Assembly (NCBI GenBank): GCA_947561715.1
Contig: OX387204.1
Location: forward strand, 5,833,001-5,897,000
Source: Ascidia mentula
Lineage: Eukaryota; Chordata; Ascidiacea; Phlebobranchia; Ascidiidae
Length of the DNA stretch: 64,000 nt
Direction: 5' to 3'
Positions 24,901 through 36,900 of this stretch are shown here, piece after piece. The notes under the pieces are model-generated. The model saw nothing but the letters and a program-made list of their open reading frames with translations. It did no database searches and was not told where the DNA came from. Position numbers and translations under genes: made by a program. Positions within the stretch are counted from its first letter, which is position 1. Every line of letters starts with the position of its first letter.

Positions 24901-25326
24901 TACTAAAGGCACAGTGTACTAAACAACAAAAAAATCTACTACAATCCGCGCAAAAAAATCGCTAGTCCGCGCACAATCCGCGCAATCACCACCGACAGAA
25001 AAAAATCCTCCGCGCAGTTTGCAAACTTTCCAATCTGGGAGACAGATCACAAAATAGCAGGATTTAACATGCTACTAAAGATTGCATGTTATATGAACCT
25101 GATGTATTACCTACACAAAACCCTTCGGTTATTGCTTTCACAAGGCGCTGTATAAACTGCACCAAGTGTTTATCAACAAAAATCGTAAATCGCGACACAA
25201 ATGAGCAAGGTACAACATACCTGAAGTTTTTAGATAACGAGAAATTCACTCACCAAGATCGGGTTCCGCCAAACAAAAGTTCCAACCGGCCAACAACAAC
25301 AAAATAGTGGCGAGAAGAGGAGACAT
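15957..25326 (-). CDS. IL-1-receptor-like Ig/TIR receptor, copy B
   Basis: Sixteen exons matching copy A one for one: 25326-25254, 22038-21899, 21674-21546, 21332-21176, 20990-20848, 20578-20479, 18676-18502, 18380-18174, 18102-18001, 17804-17662, 17446-17348, 17259-17116, 16868-16759, 16574-16437, 16328-16199, 16042-15957; 691 aa. Exon 2 is two codons shorter than in A and has many replacements. The frame is open throughout and all exon junctions are usable, so this is not a decayed copy. Signal peptide, Ig domains, membrane span and TIR domain are as in A. Exon 10 uses an AAG acceptor where A has CAG. Intron 1 is lengthened by the hAT-like insertion. The last exon (coding for LKSREIGRQDRL and the C-terminal tail) differs from A only silently where I compared it, which supports it as coding. 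Ligand and adaptor are unknown. Confidence 0.92.
18694..19385. other. intron 6 tract nearly identical to unit A
   Basis: Partner of 9421-10112. About three substitutions were counted across the tract, against clearly higher divergence in neighbouring intron sequence. Confidence 0.7.
24234..24470 (+). CDS. open frame inside the hAT-like element, unknown
   Basis: A 78-codon frame starting MEKQETDGQQSF and ending in a basic stretch (SKGRRSKHRHGAASK). A second short open frame with a CxxC (ECSICHLYF) lies just upstream at about 23.95-24.09 kb. Neither matches a hAT transposase motif that I can recognise. They could be remnants of a transposase N-terminus, captured host exons, or chance. Confidence 0.25.
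   Translation: MEKQETDGQQSFEVLKNRTIVDWSMPHTIQCDEALDEMAKLYVKGSKKHGMALIPVSKGRRSKHRHGAASKVVTRQKN
24684..24760 (-). repeat. tRNA-like sequence inside the hAT-like element
   Basis: On the minus strand this reads with an A-box-like TTGGCGTAGTTG and a B-box-like GGGTTGGAATCCC, spaced about as in a tRNA. The stems are imperfect, so it is a tRNA-derived fragment and not a functional tRNA gene. It may be a SINE nested in the transposon or part of its internal sequence. Confidence 0.4.
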
Positions 25327-25774
25327 CGTTCTTGTGTTTCCAGTAGAATAAGTTCACTTTTCAAACCGAGGACCACGGCAAGATTGACTGGTGCGGCAAT
25401 CGCAGTCGGTTTTATTAGCCCGTCGAGGAAAAAGGCTGCTGTCTTCGCACGTGTGCGAGATGCGTTTTTTTGTTGTTGCAAGGTGCGTGCTAAGTGTTGT
25501 GCATTCAGGCGGGTAACGGTAAAAACGAAGTCCGTTTTTACCTAGTTGAAAATGATTGGGAAAGTCATAAAACGTTTTTTCGCGAATTACAATGTCGTGT
25601 GACAGCCACCAAATTATTAGCTATAGGGACCCCACAAAAGCAAACCTGGTGCTAATTGTAAACATATTGACCCAAATACCTCAAACGAGTTTCAGAATTC
25701 TTGCTGTTCCTTGGGTTGCTTTCCTGTCAAGAGCTTGTTAGGAGTTTGGTGGGCTTGGACTGATCAGTTCGCAA

Positions 25775-26165
25775 CTAGGATATGTACATGGTTCGTATAT
25801 TCGTATTGCGTGTGCGGCTCGAAAAACGTGCTGTAGATTATGTAAAGACAATAATAGCAGGATCGCTTATAAAACGTCATAAAAAGAAATGAACATTTCC
25901 GTGCTGCAATTGCAGCATATTCATGCACAAGAAAATATTCCCTGTTGATGCAGCGTTTACGGAGTTATGGCCGAAATGTCAAGATGACCACGAACTCGTG
26001 ACAGAATGTCCCCTGCTACAGAAAGCGTGAACGATTGGACCGCGGTCCCATTTAGATAGAACCGTGGGAAAACCTTGACCAAGGTACCGACTGAGCCCCA
26101 GGCACAAAAAATGAGGCAACGTGCTGGTTCACGAGTCTTTTGCTCAGTGTGAAAACCGCATCGTG
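25775..26165. other. extra segment upstream of receptor B
   Basis: In unit A the sequence passes directly from the TTGGACTGAAAAGTTCGC region to a TTGTTTTTGCAAATCGAC region. In unit B about 390 bp separate the matching landmarks. No terminal repeats or open frame were recognised, so it may be an insertion in B or a deletion in A. Confidence 0.5.
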
Positions 26166-26259
26166 CTCATAGATGCTGTTGTATTTGCAAATCGACTTTG
26201 TAAAAAGTATTTGAAATATTCGAGTGGCGAACTTTCCCCGGCATGGTAAGTTTGGGAAT

Positions 26260-29200
26260 CACCGTCTTACTAGGGATATTTGCCGAAGTGAGACTTGTCC
26301 TAATGCTATGGTTTCTAGTACGCAAAAATGCCTCAGGTAAGTACTGCTGCAATATTGACTATGATTTCTATTGTACAGTTTTGCTGGCCACTAACGATAC
26401 AATTTCACAACAGTGTCGATTAGGGCTAAAATATGATTCTCTGCATAAACAGCTTTACGTGTGACTACTTCCATTACCTATACCAGGATTCAAATCATAC
26501 CACGTGCTAATACAAGATTGCATCGTGAAAGGGCGACGCCCATAACAAGTGTAAATGATAGCAACGTGACCGGCAAACCCTATTTGAGTCAGCTCATATT
26601 TTTTGATACCGATCGGCTTGTACCCGACGTAAGTATCAATTGATTTAAAAAGACCCCCGAAAGCAGATTTGAAGGTTTGAAATGTTTTAGGTGAACCTGT
26701 CATTTAATTTGATAAAATTTGCCTTTGAATAAGCTATTAAATCAAATTTTAAATGATATCAAATTTCACCGTAGTTATTTTTTTCCAGAAATTGCGCATT
26801 AGCAACCTTTGGTTACAACCTTTAGGTTTAGCCTGTTTGCTTGTTCATTAACATGAAGGTTCCTGGATTTGCTTCCTTTTATGGTTACGAAAAGGCGAAC
26901 AACTGCCATGCCCCCTAAATCCAATGATTGTGTATTGATTAGCGAAATAAAAATTAAGTATAGTGGCACAGGGCGAGAGTACCTTGCCTTTTCCGGGCAT
27001 CCCGTTGGAGCAGATGAGGTATCTCCTGTCCTCGGGGCGACCGGGGGCCGGTATTTGCATGACAATGGATGGCTTCATCCGGATTGCAGCAGTCAATGAA
27101 ATGAGATGCACCGACACGGTTTCTTCAACCCCTTCCCACTGTCTGCAAACTTCGCTGTTTGTTGCGAGGTTTGCAGCAAAGCAACGCCGCCATGCAGCAC
27201 GGTTGTCTGCAGATGAGCGTAGTTAAGGAAGAACTAAAGTTAACGTCACTAAATTGCTGACACACATGATAAACAGAATGAGATTGTTTTTTTCATTGTG
27301 GAGAAGAATAAACGTTGCTAGTTATAAAAGTGTAGAAATATACTATCAATGTTGCAGAAAACTAATAATGCAAATTCCAACAGATGTCGTATAACAGGTG
27401 CCGAAATATTTATATCACGATACTAGCCTATAATTGAATCATTGACTGTATAAACTTGACAATTGCATTGCCACGTCAAAAGTAATTGCAAAGTTGTATT
27501 ATCCTAAAAATGTGTTCAGCACAAAATACCAAGTAAAAATAAACTTACAAACAAACATCAAAAGATGGAAGATCTGAATTATTGTAATTATTTGACAAAG
27601 TTTAAAACCTAGTAACTTTTCAAGTGAAAGTGGTGCAACAGGAACTGCAAGCTCAGCTTTTTAAGCGCAATGCATCCGATATCCTGTATGGCGTGTGCAG
27701 GTATTATACTGACGATGCGCTTTTACGCTCATACCTTACTCACCAAAATTTTGTTTACGCCCAAACTGCAGTCATCGTCACAACATAAACATATTGTTTA
27801 CACCCTATTGGAAGTTACGAGACAATAGTGTGGTTATAACATACCAGTACGAAACAACATTGAAAACTATATATATATAGCCTATAGGTTACCAATGCCT
27901 GTACACAATTCCCTGCAATCTTTGAGCCATCACACCAGTGTGTCTTCGGTGGTACAACGTGGCGATAACATCTACGTGTGGCATGCTCCCAAGCGCACTA
28001 GATTTAATTTCTTCATATATTTTCTACTTGGTTCTGGATAAAAGTTTTTGCTCGTGGGCGGAATTATTTCCTATTCCGTGGCAGTTACGGGAGCGTTTTA
28101 CCCGAGGCGGCCCGCTGCTTAAAATGTACGCGTACTATATCATATAATGTGGGCATAATCTCTACATCAAAGGGAAACTTTTGCAGTGGTCGCAATGTAC
28201 ATGATTAAGCGTTTGTACTCCACTGAAACAAGCGCAAGTTCCTTCCCTTTCTGTTCGTGAACGTGAAATCATATCCTTGCTGCTGAACTTCTAAACGACG
28301 AAATATCCCCATAACTGAGTATTGGCGTGATAATAAGAGAATATTTGTAGCTACAAAAACTACCCGTCGTGAAGCTATTTCGAGTGCTTGTCTTTGCTTT
28401 TATCGTGCGTGAACTGCAAAGATTTTGCAAGAAACCTCCCGCAGGCACTTCTGACGTCATGCTTTCGTGGCAGACAGAGAAAAATCACCTTGGTAAAAAA
28501 AAAAGTCCAGCATGCGCAGGTAATAATTTCCCTAACATACCCGGTTTCACTGTGGCATTGGGAATAACATTACGACACAGTTAATAGCATTTTTCACTAA
28601 TTGCCTGAAGTATGTTGTCAATGTTATGGCAAAGCGTCGGATCAATTGAAAGTGAGAGTGAACAACAATTGCGACCGCGCTGAACTTTTTTCTTGACGGT
28701 CGTGGTGTGAAAGGCGAAGAAAGCCGGGCCATGACAGGATACGGGCGTCACCCGGTCTATTGTGCCAGGGTGCACTCGTAACACAATATGCGGCGAAATG
28801 GCGAGAATATGACGGCGTCCCTATTATATACGGTTGGAATTTCCTCAAATCAGTGCACGTAGACCGCGTGAACAAAGATTGTGCAGGAGTTTTCTGTGGG
28901 CATTTGCCGTCGAACGAGTCGAGACATTCGGGAAAACGGATTGTTGCTCAAAGACATGCGCGTTGTTGTACAATACATCAACTTGTTTCAAAAGATACGT
29001 TTACTCATCCACAGCAAAGCTTGGCCTTGACGTCCGACAAGAAAAACGAATTATTGAATTCTAAAAAAAGGAATCACCCCGTAGGGTGGCACTCTAGTCA
29101 CGATGACACAACAAAATTTGTGTTGCGCGCGGTTTGCGCAATTTGTATAAAACCTTTTGACAAAAGAAGATTTACAAAAAGTGCTTACACAAACTTGAGT

Positions 29201-30005
29201 CGTCGCGTTGTTCCCCGCTTAAAAGGAGCCGTTCTACTTCGCTTGCGTTCAGGTGCTGCGGTTTGTGACGTCACACAAAACCTTTGTTGGTGGGTAAACC
29301 TTTGTCGATTTTAGCAGTGCCCAAGGAAATTTTTCTTGTTTCAAAAAAATTTTCGCTGCAACTTGGGGGGTTGGGTCAACATTACCACGACTCCAAGTTA
29401 ACTACTTTGGAACATTTGTAATGGGTATTTACGTTTTGACAATATACCCGAGCAGAAAACGTGTTTTGCAGATGATCCGCGATACATTAAAACACTTGGC
29501 AAGCGCATAACAGTTCTCTACAACGAATCGAACTGAAATGCTGAAGGTTAAAAGACGCAAAACAAACCTTTACAGAATAAACATATATATTTGCTTTTCA
29601 AAACGATAAGTCAATAAAACCGTATCCGGGAAAACGGTGGCAGAGTTATGAGTGATTCATCTTCGAACCTGCTGTGGTTTCCTATGAAAGTTCGTGGGCG
29701 GTTTCGATTGGGCCGCAAAAATTCGTGTGGGTTGCAACTGCATTTCGGGTGCATATTTATGACTTATATGAGAAACACGTGGTCTTAACACAACAAAACA
29801 TCAAAGATAGTTGAAACAGCGCAGCCGGATTTTAAAAATGTTATCCTTTACCCTTCAGGCCGAATAATATAAAAACATAGTGGGAACACAAGTCCCTTCT
29901 ATGTATTCAAAACACGGTGTGGCGCAGACTTTGAACTGAACAATCTTTAACCAAAGCAGTGAAAGTATTTTTCGTATAACAACCCATAAATATAACGTTG
30001 TTATT
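26260..30005. other. region without a certain gene
   Basis: No phase-consistent exon chain was found. Two open stretches deserve mention. About 26848-27220 on the minus strand is open and begins with a Trp/Arg-rich ADNRAAWRR, vaguely like the end of a retroelement reverse-transcriptase protein. 28760-29314 on the plus strand is listed separately. The remainder looks like ordinary AT-rich spacer. Confidence 0.35.
28760..29314 (+). CDS. 184-codon uninterrupted frame, unknown
   Basis: This is the longest uninterrupted frame in the window that is not part of a recognised exon chain. Local base composition is more GC-rich than the flanks. The predicted product is basic, with a CxxC near CAICIKPFDKRRF and a further basic stretch. 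I recognise no domain, signal peptide or homologous neighbour. It may be a chance frame in a GC-richer patch, a mobile-element relic or a single-exon gene. Confidence 0.2.
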   Translation: MCQGALVTQYAAKWREYDGVPIIYGWNFLKSVHVDRVNKDCAGVFCGHLPSNESRHSGKRIVAQRHARCCTIHQLVSKDTFTHPQQSLALTSDKKNELLNSKKRNHPVGWHSSHDDTTKFVLRAVCAICIKPFDKRRFTKSAYTNLSRRVVPRLKGAVLLRLRSGAAVCDVTQNLCWWVNLCRF

Positions 30006-30996
30006 TCACAGCATGTTGGCCAGGAGGCTCTGTCCACGTCCCGCGTTCATCAGGATCAAGGTCTGTAGTTTCTCCTCGGCAGCCGTCTTACGAAGAAACA
30101 GCTTGTATTCCTCCATAGTGACCATGTCGTACAGTTTAGGCGTCACGTGACTCACTTTGCGTGAGCGGGTGACGTCGCTTAGCAACGGATCGTCGTATTG
30201 GGGTTCTGTGCAGAAACACAGCTATTTTTACCGAAACAAACTGCTCGCAACCTTGGGGCTTTTAGAAAAGGATAGTCTCCAGTCTGATTTTGTGTTATAT
30301 TCGTTTGTTTAAACAGATATTTGTGTTTGGAAATAATTCACGTCTCGCGACGACACCAACTGCATAAACGACGCAGTTTAGGAATGGCTGCCATGGGCAA
30401 TTGGGATTGTAAAACATCGAACCTTGCTGAGGTAATGTACCGGGCGATCAAACAAACGCATTGGCGTAACATAATTTGCTTCATTATTTGTAAAATTGTG
30501 ATTTGCACAAAATGTCACTGTAACGTATCAAGTCGCAAAACTTACCGTTAGCGACAATAGTCAGCCCTCCTTTGATCAGTTTGTTTCGCGTCGAGAAGTC
30601 TTTGAGTTCGATGAGCCATCTGCCACCAAACACATGTTTTTTTATCTGTGCAACCAACATAACTCACGGCCCGACCTGTTTGGTAAACCGCCTGTCCCCA
30701 ATTTGATGTTCACGTTCTCGAACTGCACCGACGCCACGCGTTCGTCGTCGAACGCATCAGGAACCGTCCGCAAGATGGCGTTCTTCACGTCCACGTGCGT
30801 CAGGTGAGTCCCCTGTCGTGATCCGACATTGAAGACAATTTACAACGCAAAAAAGTTGAAGCTTTGCATAATTACCCACCGGATAGTCAAAGCAAATCAT
30901 CTTGGGTTGACTTTGCGGCATCTCGCGGAACTTGCGGAAAACTGTGACGTCATTATCGGTGTCCTTCTGTGTTTCCGCCTCGTCCCTAATGACGTC
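30006..30996 (-). CDS. uncharacterised protein, C-terminal exons
   Basis: Four exons with agreeing phases: 30996-30880, 30821-30676, 30619-30546, 30205-30006, giving the last 178 residues. An in-frame stop sits directly before the first listed exon, so the gene starts further upstream in an exon I could not place. The product contains HLTHVDVKNAILRTVPDAF, then RWLIELKDFSTRNKLIKGG, then a Lys/Glu-rich helix (EEYKLFLRKTAAEEKLQTL). The middle part has an alternating strand-helix-strand look like a small nucleic-acid-binding fold, and a retroelement ORF1 origin cannot be excluded. The donor of the second exon (GTCGGG) is unusual, but it is the only one giving an open frame. It could share a transcript with the gene at 32.3-33.9 kb. 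Confidence 0.6.
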
Positions 30997-31351
30997 CTAG
31001 GAAACCAACGTCACTGCCTCAAACGATTGTTGGGTGAAATTAGAGAACAAAACCAAACGAAGGGGTGCTTTCGTGTGAATCTACCTATGCTTTTGTTTTG
31101 AAGTTGTGCGAGAAAAAGAAGGTATGCGTGCGTTTGCGTTTTTTTGGAGGATAAGACTTTATTTGGTGATTTCGAGGCTTAAACCTTGCCACTGTGTTCA
31201 GCTCGCTTATCATGATTCACTCTAACACTTCTTTGCTTACTTTTCTTTTTAAATCCCCGAGTTGAGCTTTGGAAAACAAGAAATTAACTGAGGTCGTTCT
31301 GATGAATTTCCTTTGAGGGGAAAAGAATATCTGTACTGAAGTTGCTTTGTT

Positions 31352-31534
31352 ATGGAGAGTCGGAAGCATAACAAGAAGGACAAAAGACGCGTCACCGCTC
31401 GCCAAGGGGCTCTCCGTCAGGTTATTGGAGATCGGCGCATTGTTGTTCCTTTCCGGGGAATTCCAATTACTCAACATTTCAATGAGGATGGGTGCGCCGT
31501 CGTTAGAATTAAGGCAAACAACAAAATCGCTTAG
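31352..31534 (+). CDS. small open frame, basic protein, doubtful
   Basis: A 60-codon plus-strand frame encodes a basic start (ESRKHNKKDKRRVTARQG) followed by RRIVVPFRGIPITQHF. Composition looks protein-like, but a 145-codon open frame also runs on the opposite strand (31217-31654). Neither has family motifs or splice partners. One or both are chance. Confidence 0.2.
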   Translation: MESRKHNKKDKRRVTARQGALRQVIGDRRIVVPFRGIPITQHFNEDGCAVVRIKANNKIA

Positions 31535-32288
31535 GCCCCTTGGGCGACCCTCGGGCAATTGTGAGAAATGCAGTAATATGATGAAAAACTTTGCTTTGGG
31601 CAAGGTTTGAGGATTGTAAGACAATGAGCGTCTTGGGTGGACATTAAAATTCACATATGAGGTTATAGCCTTACAACGTGTTTGAAATAGAGTTTTTGAT
31701 GTTTCTTCCCTCGATTATGTGAAACGTCACGTGTAATAGGTTATCCCCATTCAATCTCATGATTATATGAAGCGCGTAACTAACAAATAAAAGAAATTAC
31801 ATAACAGCATCAATAAAATATCGCCACATGCTGAACCATGCCAAACTGTGCCATCATACATTCCACTCCTAAATGCCGTAGCTAAATCAAAAACCCTTGT
31901 TCCGTATATAAGCCACCTGGGTTTTTGACGGTCGTCTCTTCACAGCGCCTCCAACTTTGCCTTTAACGGAGCCATTACTTGTTCTCCTTGCAGGCAGCGA
32001 ACGGTTTACCACGCCGGGGGGTTTCCCGAATGACGAGCGACGCTCTTCTTTGGATGTTGAAGATTTTTGTTGCGCGGTAGTTGTGACGCTGGAACGCCTT
32101 GCAATGCTACAAAAGTCTTAGATTGGCAATCGTGTTTTAAAATACCGGCGAATTGTTGGATTGCGGTAATGGCAAATATGCAAGAAACAGCCCAACACAT
32201 ATAGTAATAACTACACAAAACCATATGAGGGTTTCTATACGGTGAAAATTTGCGGTGCACATTTTTTTCAATTTTTCATTTCTATGAT

Positions 32289-33942
32289 TTAAATAATAAA
32301 ATTGCAGGGATGAAAGTTTTCGGTGAACCTGTTGTCTTTTGTCTTATGTAGCTCAACTCCGCCACCTTGCGACGAACTGGAATAACTTGTAATAATCGCT
32401 TGGGCTTCACTTTCGGCCGCGGGATGAATCTGCTGGTCTGATCTATTTCGCGTTTGTTTTTGAAGAGTTCGCAGCCTTCATAGACACAAACGGTTTGTTA
32501 CTTCTCCATAGCATAATGCATATTTGTGAAAGTCGTATCACAACTCTGCGAAATAAACGTAGAAAAACACACCAACGTATGTGATATCCTAAGAGAGTTG
32601 TTTAGGTCTTTGACATTATATTGTTGGCTAGAAGGCAAGATCATAAAAAGATTAACTTTGCACTGATAAAATACTAACAATTTCGGCAGTCCGCTTGTTT
32701 TGCTGCCATCACGAAGGGCATATGTAGCGAGGTAAGGTTTACACAAATTAGTCAGTGCAAATTACCCTTGGGGTGAAGTGACGTTTGATTTTCGTCTAAT
32801 CAGGTGTTTCGTTAAGAACGGTGCCTCTTCTGTACTGTGGTGTTGTGTGTCCTTCGCCTCTTTGTCGGTTTGCACTCCGTGAAGGGAGTTTTTGATCTTA
32901 CTCCGCCCCAAATGAGGCTTCGATACCTCGCCAAACCCTCCGTGCGACACCGGTGTATTATAGACATGTCCTGAATGTACATATCAATAAACTTTTTGAA
33001 TAGTTTCTCAGTAAAACGGATTTTTATTGATAAAAGCCGCATTTAGGCTCAAGGCCATGCATTACATGCTTTTATCTTTAGCATTACCAGTGCCAACCCC
33101 GCCCTCCTTCCGCAACTCCTTACACGCCAAATTCTTCACATCGCCATTTTCACGAAATGTTGCGGGACCGTGGAGACCACTTGCTGGTTTGTTTTCATGG
33201 GGTGTTGTTGGCGGAGCTTTAGTGTTGGTGGGTGTGTGGCTCAGCCCGAAAGCTCCAACAGCGGAGTCTTTGGGTAACACGGACGGAGAGGAAACGGAAG
33301 CGTTGGTAGCTGCAGCTACAAGAGAGACTTTATGAGCAAAGACAACATTGTATGTTGTATGCTATTTTCGTGTTAGGGTGTGAAGATTGGGAAGCAACAC
33401 TTATGTCAATTTCTGTTACTTTCTGCTAAAAAGAAACCGAGAACAACCGCGAAATGTTACCGACGGTGTAATTACCTGAGTTAGCCATTGGATTAAAATA
33501 GCTTTTTGCCAATAGTTCGGGATGGGACTTGCTTAGGAAACGTGATAGTGGCGGGGCAGTGTGGGGCTTTGTCTCTTGCACCTGCAAACAGTAAAAGTAC
33601 AACACATAACACGAGGCAAACATTACATTTGTTAAAAAAATGTGGCGTTCAAAGTTGAAATCAACTAATACAGTTTCATTCACACAGCAAACCAAAGTCA
33701 TCACAATCCAACAGAATAGCCTATATTGCGCAGCAACAAGTTTCATCACTTCGAATTTGGTAGACCAAGTGTGCTATATTAAAAAAAAAACATACCACAG
33801 ACTGTCCGACGACCAATAAACATCCTTTTGGTTCCGGGCGCACCTTTTGGCCGGTATGGCCGTACCGCATGCGCAGTACCAGGTTGCGGCGTTCCTCTTG
33901 GCTTAAATCTAGACTGATTGGGGTCATGATACCAGATGACAT
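32289..33942 (-). CDS. uncharacterised 290-aa protein
   Basis: Five exons join in phase: 33942-33796, 33581-33476, 33315-33088, 32970-32766, 32475-32289. It starts MSSGIMTPISLDLSQEER and carries a conserved-looking motif, RMRYGHTGQKVRPEPKG. The rest is Pro-, Ser-, Thr- and Lys-rich and probably disordered, with no membrane span. I do not recognise the family. The C-terminus is uncertain. Exon 5 is open to a TAA at 32289, but a possible donor (CAAG followed by GTGGCG) could splice to an open stretch at about 32094-32005. Another frame of exon 5 also looks protein-like (RFIPRPKVKPKRLLQ), but phase excludes it. Start codon choice rests on the first in-frame ATG before a good GTATGT donor. Confidence 0.6.
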
Positions 33943-36900
33943 AACTCTGCGTTAATCCTTAGTTGCTAAAGTGATATTTTGCAAGAAATAGAACATTGTA
34001 CTTTTAATTCCGCAAGGGCAGTCATTACAGGGTGTTGAGCCCCAATCCACATGCGTTTGTGTTCACAGGAATGTAACCGAAGTATTGTCTAAACGGTTGT
34101 TTGTTACGTAATAGTGCACAAGTATTGTATCACAATTACACTTGTGAGTCAACAAATATACTTTCGATCGCACCACCCTCGACATCTTATGAACTACAAG
34201 GTGAATGCGTTAGTGGTCAAGTCGTAAACATATTCACGACAGGGCATGCGACTTTTCATTTTTTATTACTGACACAATATCACAAGTGATTAGCTACTCT
34301 GCACTGATGGGTTTGTTCATAAACAAGCTAGATATCTAAGTTAGGTGACCACTTTCCGACTGAAGCTCGTGATAATGTTCGGAAGCGTGAACGAAACTGA
34401 CAATACCCTTTTTGAGGGAATTCTGAAAAGAAAGATTTTATAAAACCTTGTTAAAAATCCAACCAGGTAGCAAATGCCTTATTTCGATTCAAACTTATGA
34501 ATTAAGAGTTAAGTGCCGTTGTTTCGGCTTTGAGTAGAGTGGTGCCAGAATTCAAAGTCTACGACGATTCATTGCCCTGAGTCTCGCAACACTGCCAGTA
34601 ATATCTAAAATCCACCAAAATACCTTTCAGCGAAACTTCAGCCCAGGCGAACGAAAACGGCCTCTATAAATTATGCCAGCAATGTCTCCGCCGCAAGTAA
34701 CTAAGCACCCAAAGTCAAACAACACTGGCAGGCGGAACGGCGGACAGGATCAATCTTGTCAATAAATGTGGGGGTCAATAAACGCAGACAGGGAACAGCG
34801 ACCGGAACAATGGGATGACAAGAGGCAATCTTATTTGCTTTGCAAGTACGTGCTGGGTTCGCGGGAGTGTTAAGCGATGACATGCGTGGAAGTCCCGATG
34901 TTTTTAGAGATTCCGACAGCTGTTTACGCGAACTTTTATAACCATCGTACATCGAAGCGGTGCCGCCGTATAATAAGCGAGCGCATCGCATGGTTGTTTG
35001 AACACAGAGGGGGGATGCTTCGAAACAAGGCCCTATATTACCAATGTTTTCGTCTACTGTAATTTTAATGATATGAGGATCAGGTGAAACGTATTCAGTG
35101 GCCCTGTGTTTGATTTTTGACTATGTACTTGTGTGACGTAAAGTTCAACTGCGTTTTAGACCTTCTAAAGACGGGTACCAGCGACTACCTTTCGGTAATC
35201 ATCAATTTTGCGTTTGGACAAATTCAACCATCGTCCATAAAAAGACCCTCAGATAATGTAACCTCGTAAAGTTTACGGCTTTGACGATGTCGGAAGCCGT
35301 CGTGTGTGGTTGCCGGAATGCTTTAGTGTCTCACTGAGCGGTTTTCTGCCTTTGCGTGACCCTTTGCCCAAAATACATGCAAATATGGTTAAGCTTAAGG
35401 CTTTCGTTGATGGCAGTCGAATTGGCTGCAAAACGTGTAGCAGTACCGAACAAGTCAAAAACGTTTCCAATTGCAAGAAACAAATTTACCTAATTTAAAA
35501 TCATAAATTAAAAAAACTCCGCACACGCAGCCACGTCACACCTAACCTTACTAACCCCAGAGTAATTTTTATAACACTTGTGGCCAAAAAGGATGTTCCT
35601 ATTGCATCATTTACATCTGTCATACAGCTCACAAGGTACCTCCCATCGACAGCTGGCTACATGACTGTAAAACTTTCCACTAGCATCAAACACAGGAGTA
35701 TGTGCTACCACATCAACTGATAAGATGGTTTATGGTTTATCGTGCGCCAGAATACGGAAAACACCAACAAGACTGATTAATACTTAATACAGTCTTTTAT
35801 GACGTACAAGCCTTGAAAAAACAAGCATCATCCTTACTTGCTGGTTTAACACAGACCAACCTGAATATTGATTTGACCATAGCCCACACTTACGTGCCTT
35901 TCTTGTAATTATTATTGACAACAAACAAGCGTACAGTTGAACTGAAAAACCTTTCCACGCCTTGACACCTGTCGACCGCATGTGTAACGTATGAGTGGAA
36001 AATGTCCACATAATTATACTTGCTAATGTATCACTATAAACGGAATATATTTGCAGTTGTTTCTTTTAAATACATTTAAACAACCGTGCTGACATCAAGC
36101 TGTCAAATTAGGTTGCAGACAACTGGGGGACACTTCAGCTGTAGTTGTAACAACAGGTAAAACTACTGCATCACAATCCAATTTGGACTATGCTCACTGC
36201 CAATATTGCCAATGCCCTGTAGTATACACGTATAGTGCCGTTCACTGAACCTGCATTTTGGACAAATGCGACAAGGAGTTCATATGAGTTCTGCTTTTAC
36301 CAAAACTTTACCTCCGGCTGTGTATTGCTGCTTCTCCTGATGCGGATGGAAGAAATCAAGAGACCAGGACCGAAGTATTGCTATTCACACGTACATATCC
36401 TATTTAAAGACTATATACAGTCACCAATTGTTTTCCTGTGAGTACTACATGTGTTCTCATGTCTAGAAAACACAGCAACAAACTACTGCAATGGAAGCAG
36501 GAAAAATTTGAATTGACACCAGCTGCAATTGTTACGTCACAAGGCTCAAAAACACAGAAGCAACAGCGTTTCGTTGAATTTGTGGCAGATACTTTAACCA
36601 CCTCATGGACGGGCGAAACGGAATTTCCCCGGTTCATCGTGATATGATTAAAGTAGCGTTTCGGATATGTTTGTTTGAAATATCATTCTTTGTGAACTAA
36701 AATAGTTATCAACGTATTGTATAGAGGTATTTTAAAAACAGCCAAAACATATTCCATCAACGAAACGTTTGTTTCGTTCACCACGTGCTTCGGCAATGCT
36801 ACACACGTCCTAAAGTATCGAAATTCTCGGCCTTTAAACAAATCTACCAAAAAACAACATGCTCTTAGTGTGTAACAACGTTTTTGCATAAATAAACTAA

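Larger units (their letters stand above)
23690..25038. mobile_element. hAT-like DNA transposon insertion (1349 bp)
   Basis: Present in intron 1 of receptor B and absent from the otherwise alignable intron 1 of receptor A. It starts CCAGATTGGAAA and ends with the exact complement TTTCCAATCTGG, a 12-bp terminal inverted repeat. It is flanked by an exact 8-bp direct repeat, GAGACAGA (23682-23689 and 25039-25046), which occurs once at the empty site in unit A. Eight-base duplications are typical of hAT elements. Both ends carry clusters of the motif TCCGCGCA, resembling subterminal transposase-binding repeats. No transposase is recognisable, so it is probably non-autonomous. Confidence 0.85.
15600..26240. 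repeat. tandem duplication unit B
   Basis: Second copy of the receptor-bearing unit, directly repeated after unit A. It holds the complete receptor gene B and has two extra blocks: the hAT-like element in intron 1 and about 390 bp near 25775-26165. The junction with unit A lies near 15580-15605, where the upstream flank of gene A meets the 3' flank of gene B. Confidence 0.92.

Noticed and set aside
26848..27222. Open minus-strand stretch with ADNRAAWRR and a Pro/Gly-rich end
   Set aside because: Only a loose resemblance to retroelement protein ends; no upstream domain or splice partner, so it is mentioned in the gap entry and not called as a gene.
36235..36647. Possible LINE ORF start (LLLLL and a PGP motif)
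   Set aside because: The motif is degenerate and no endonuclease or reverse-transcriptase segment follows.
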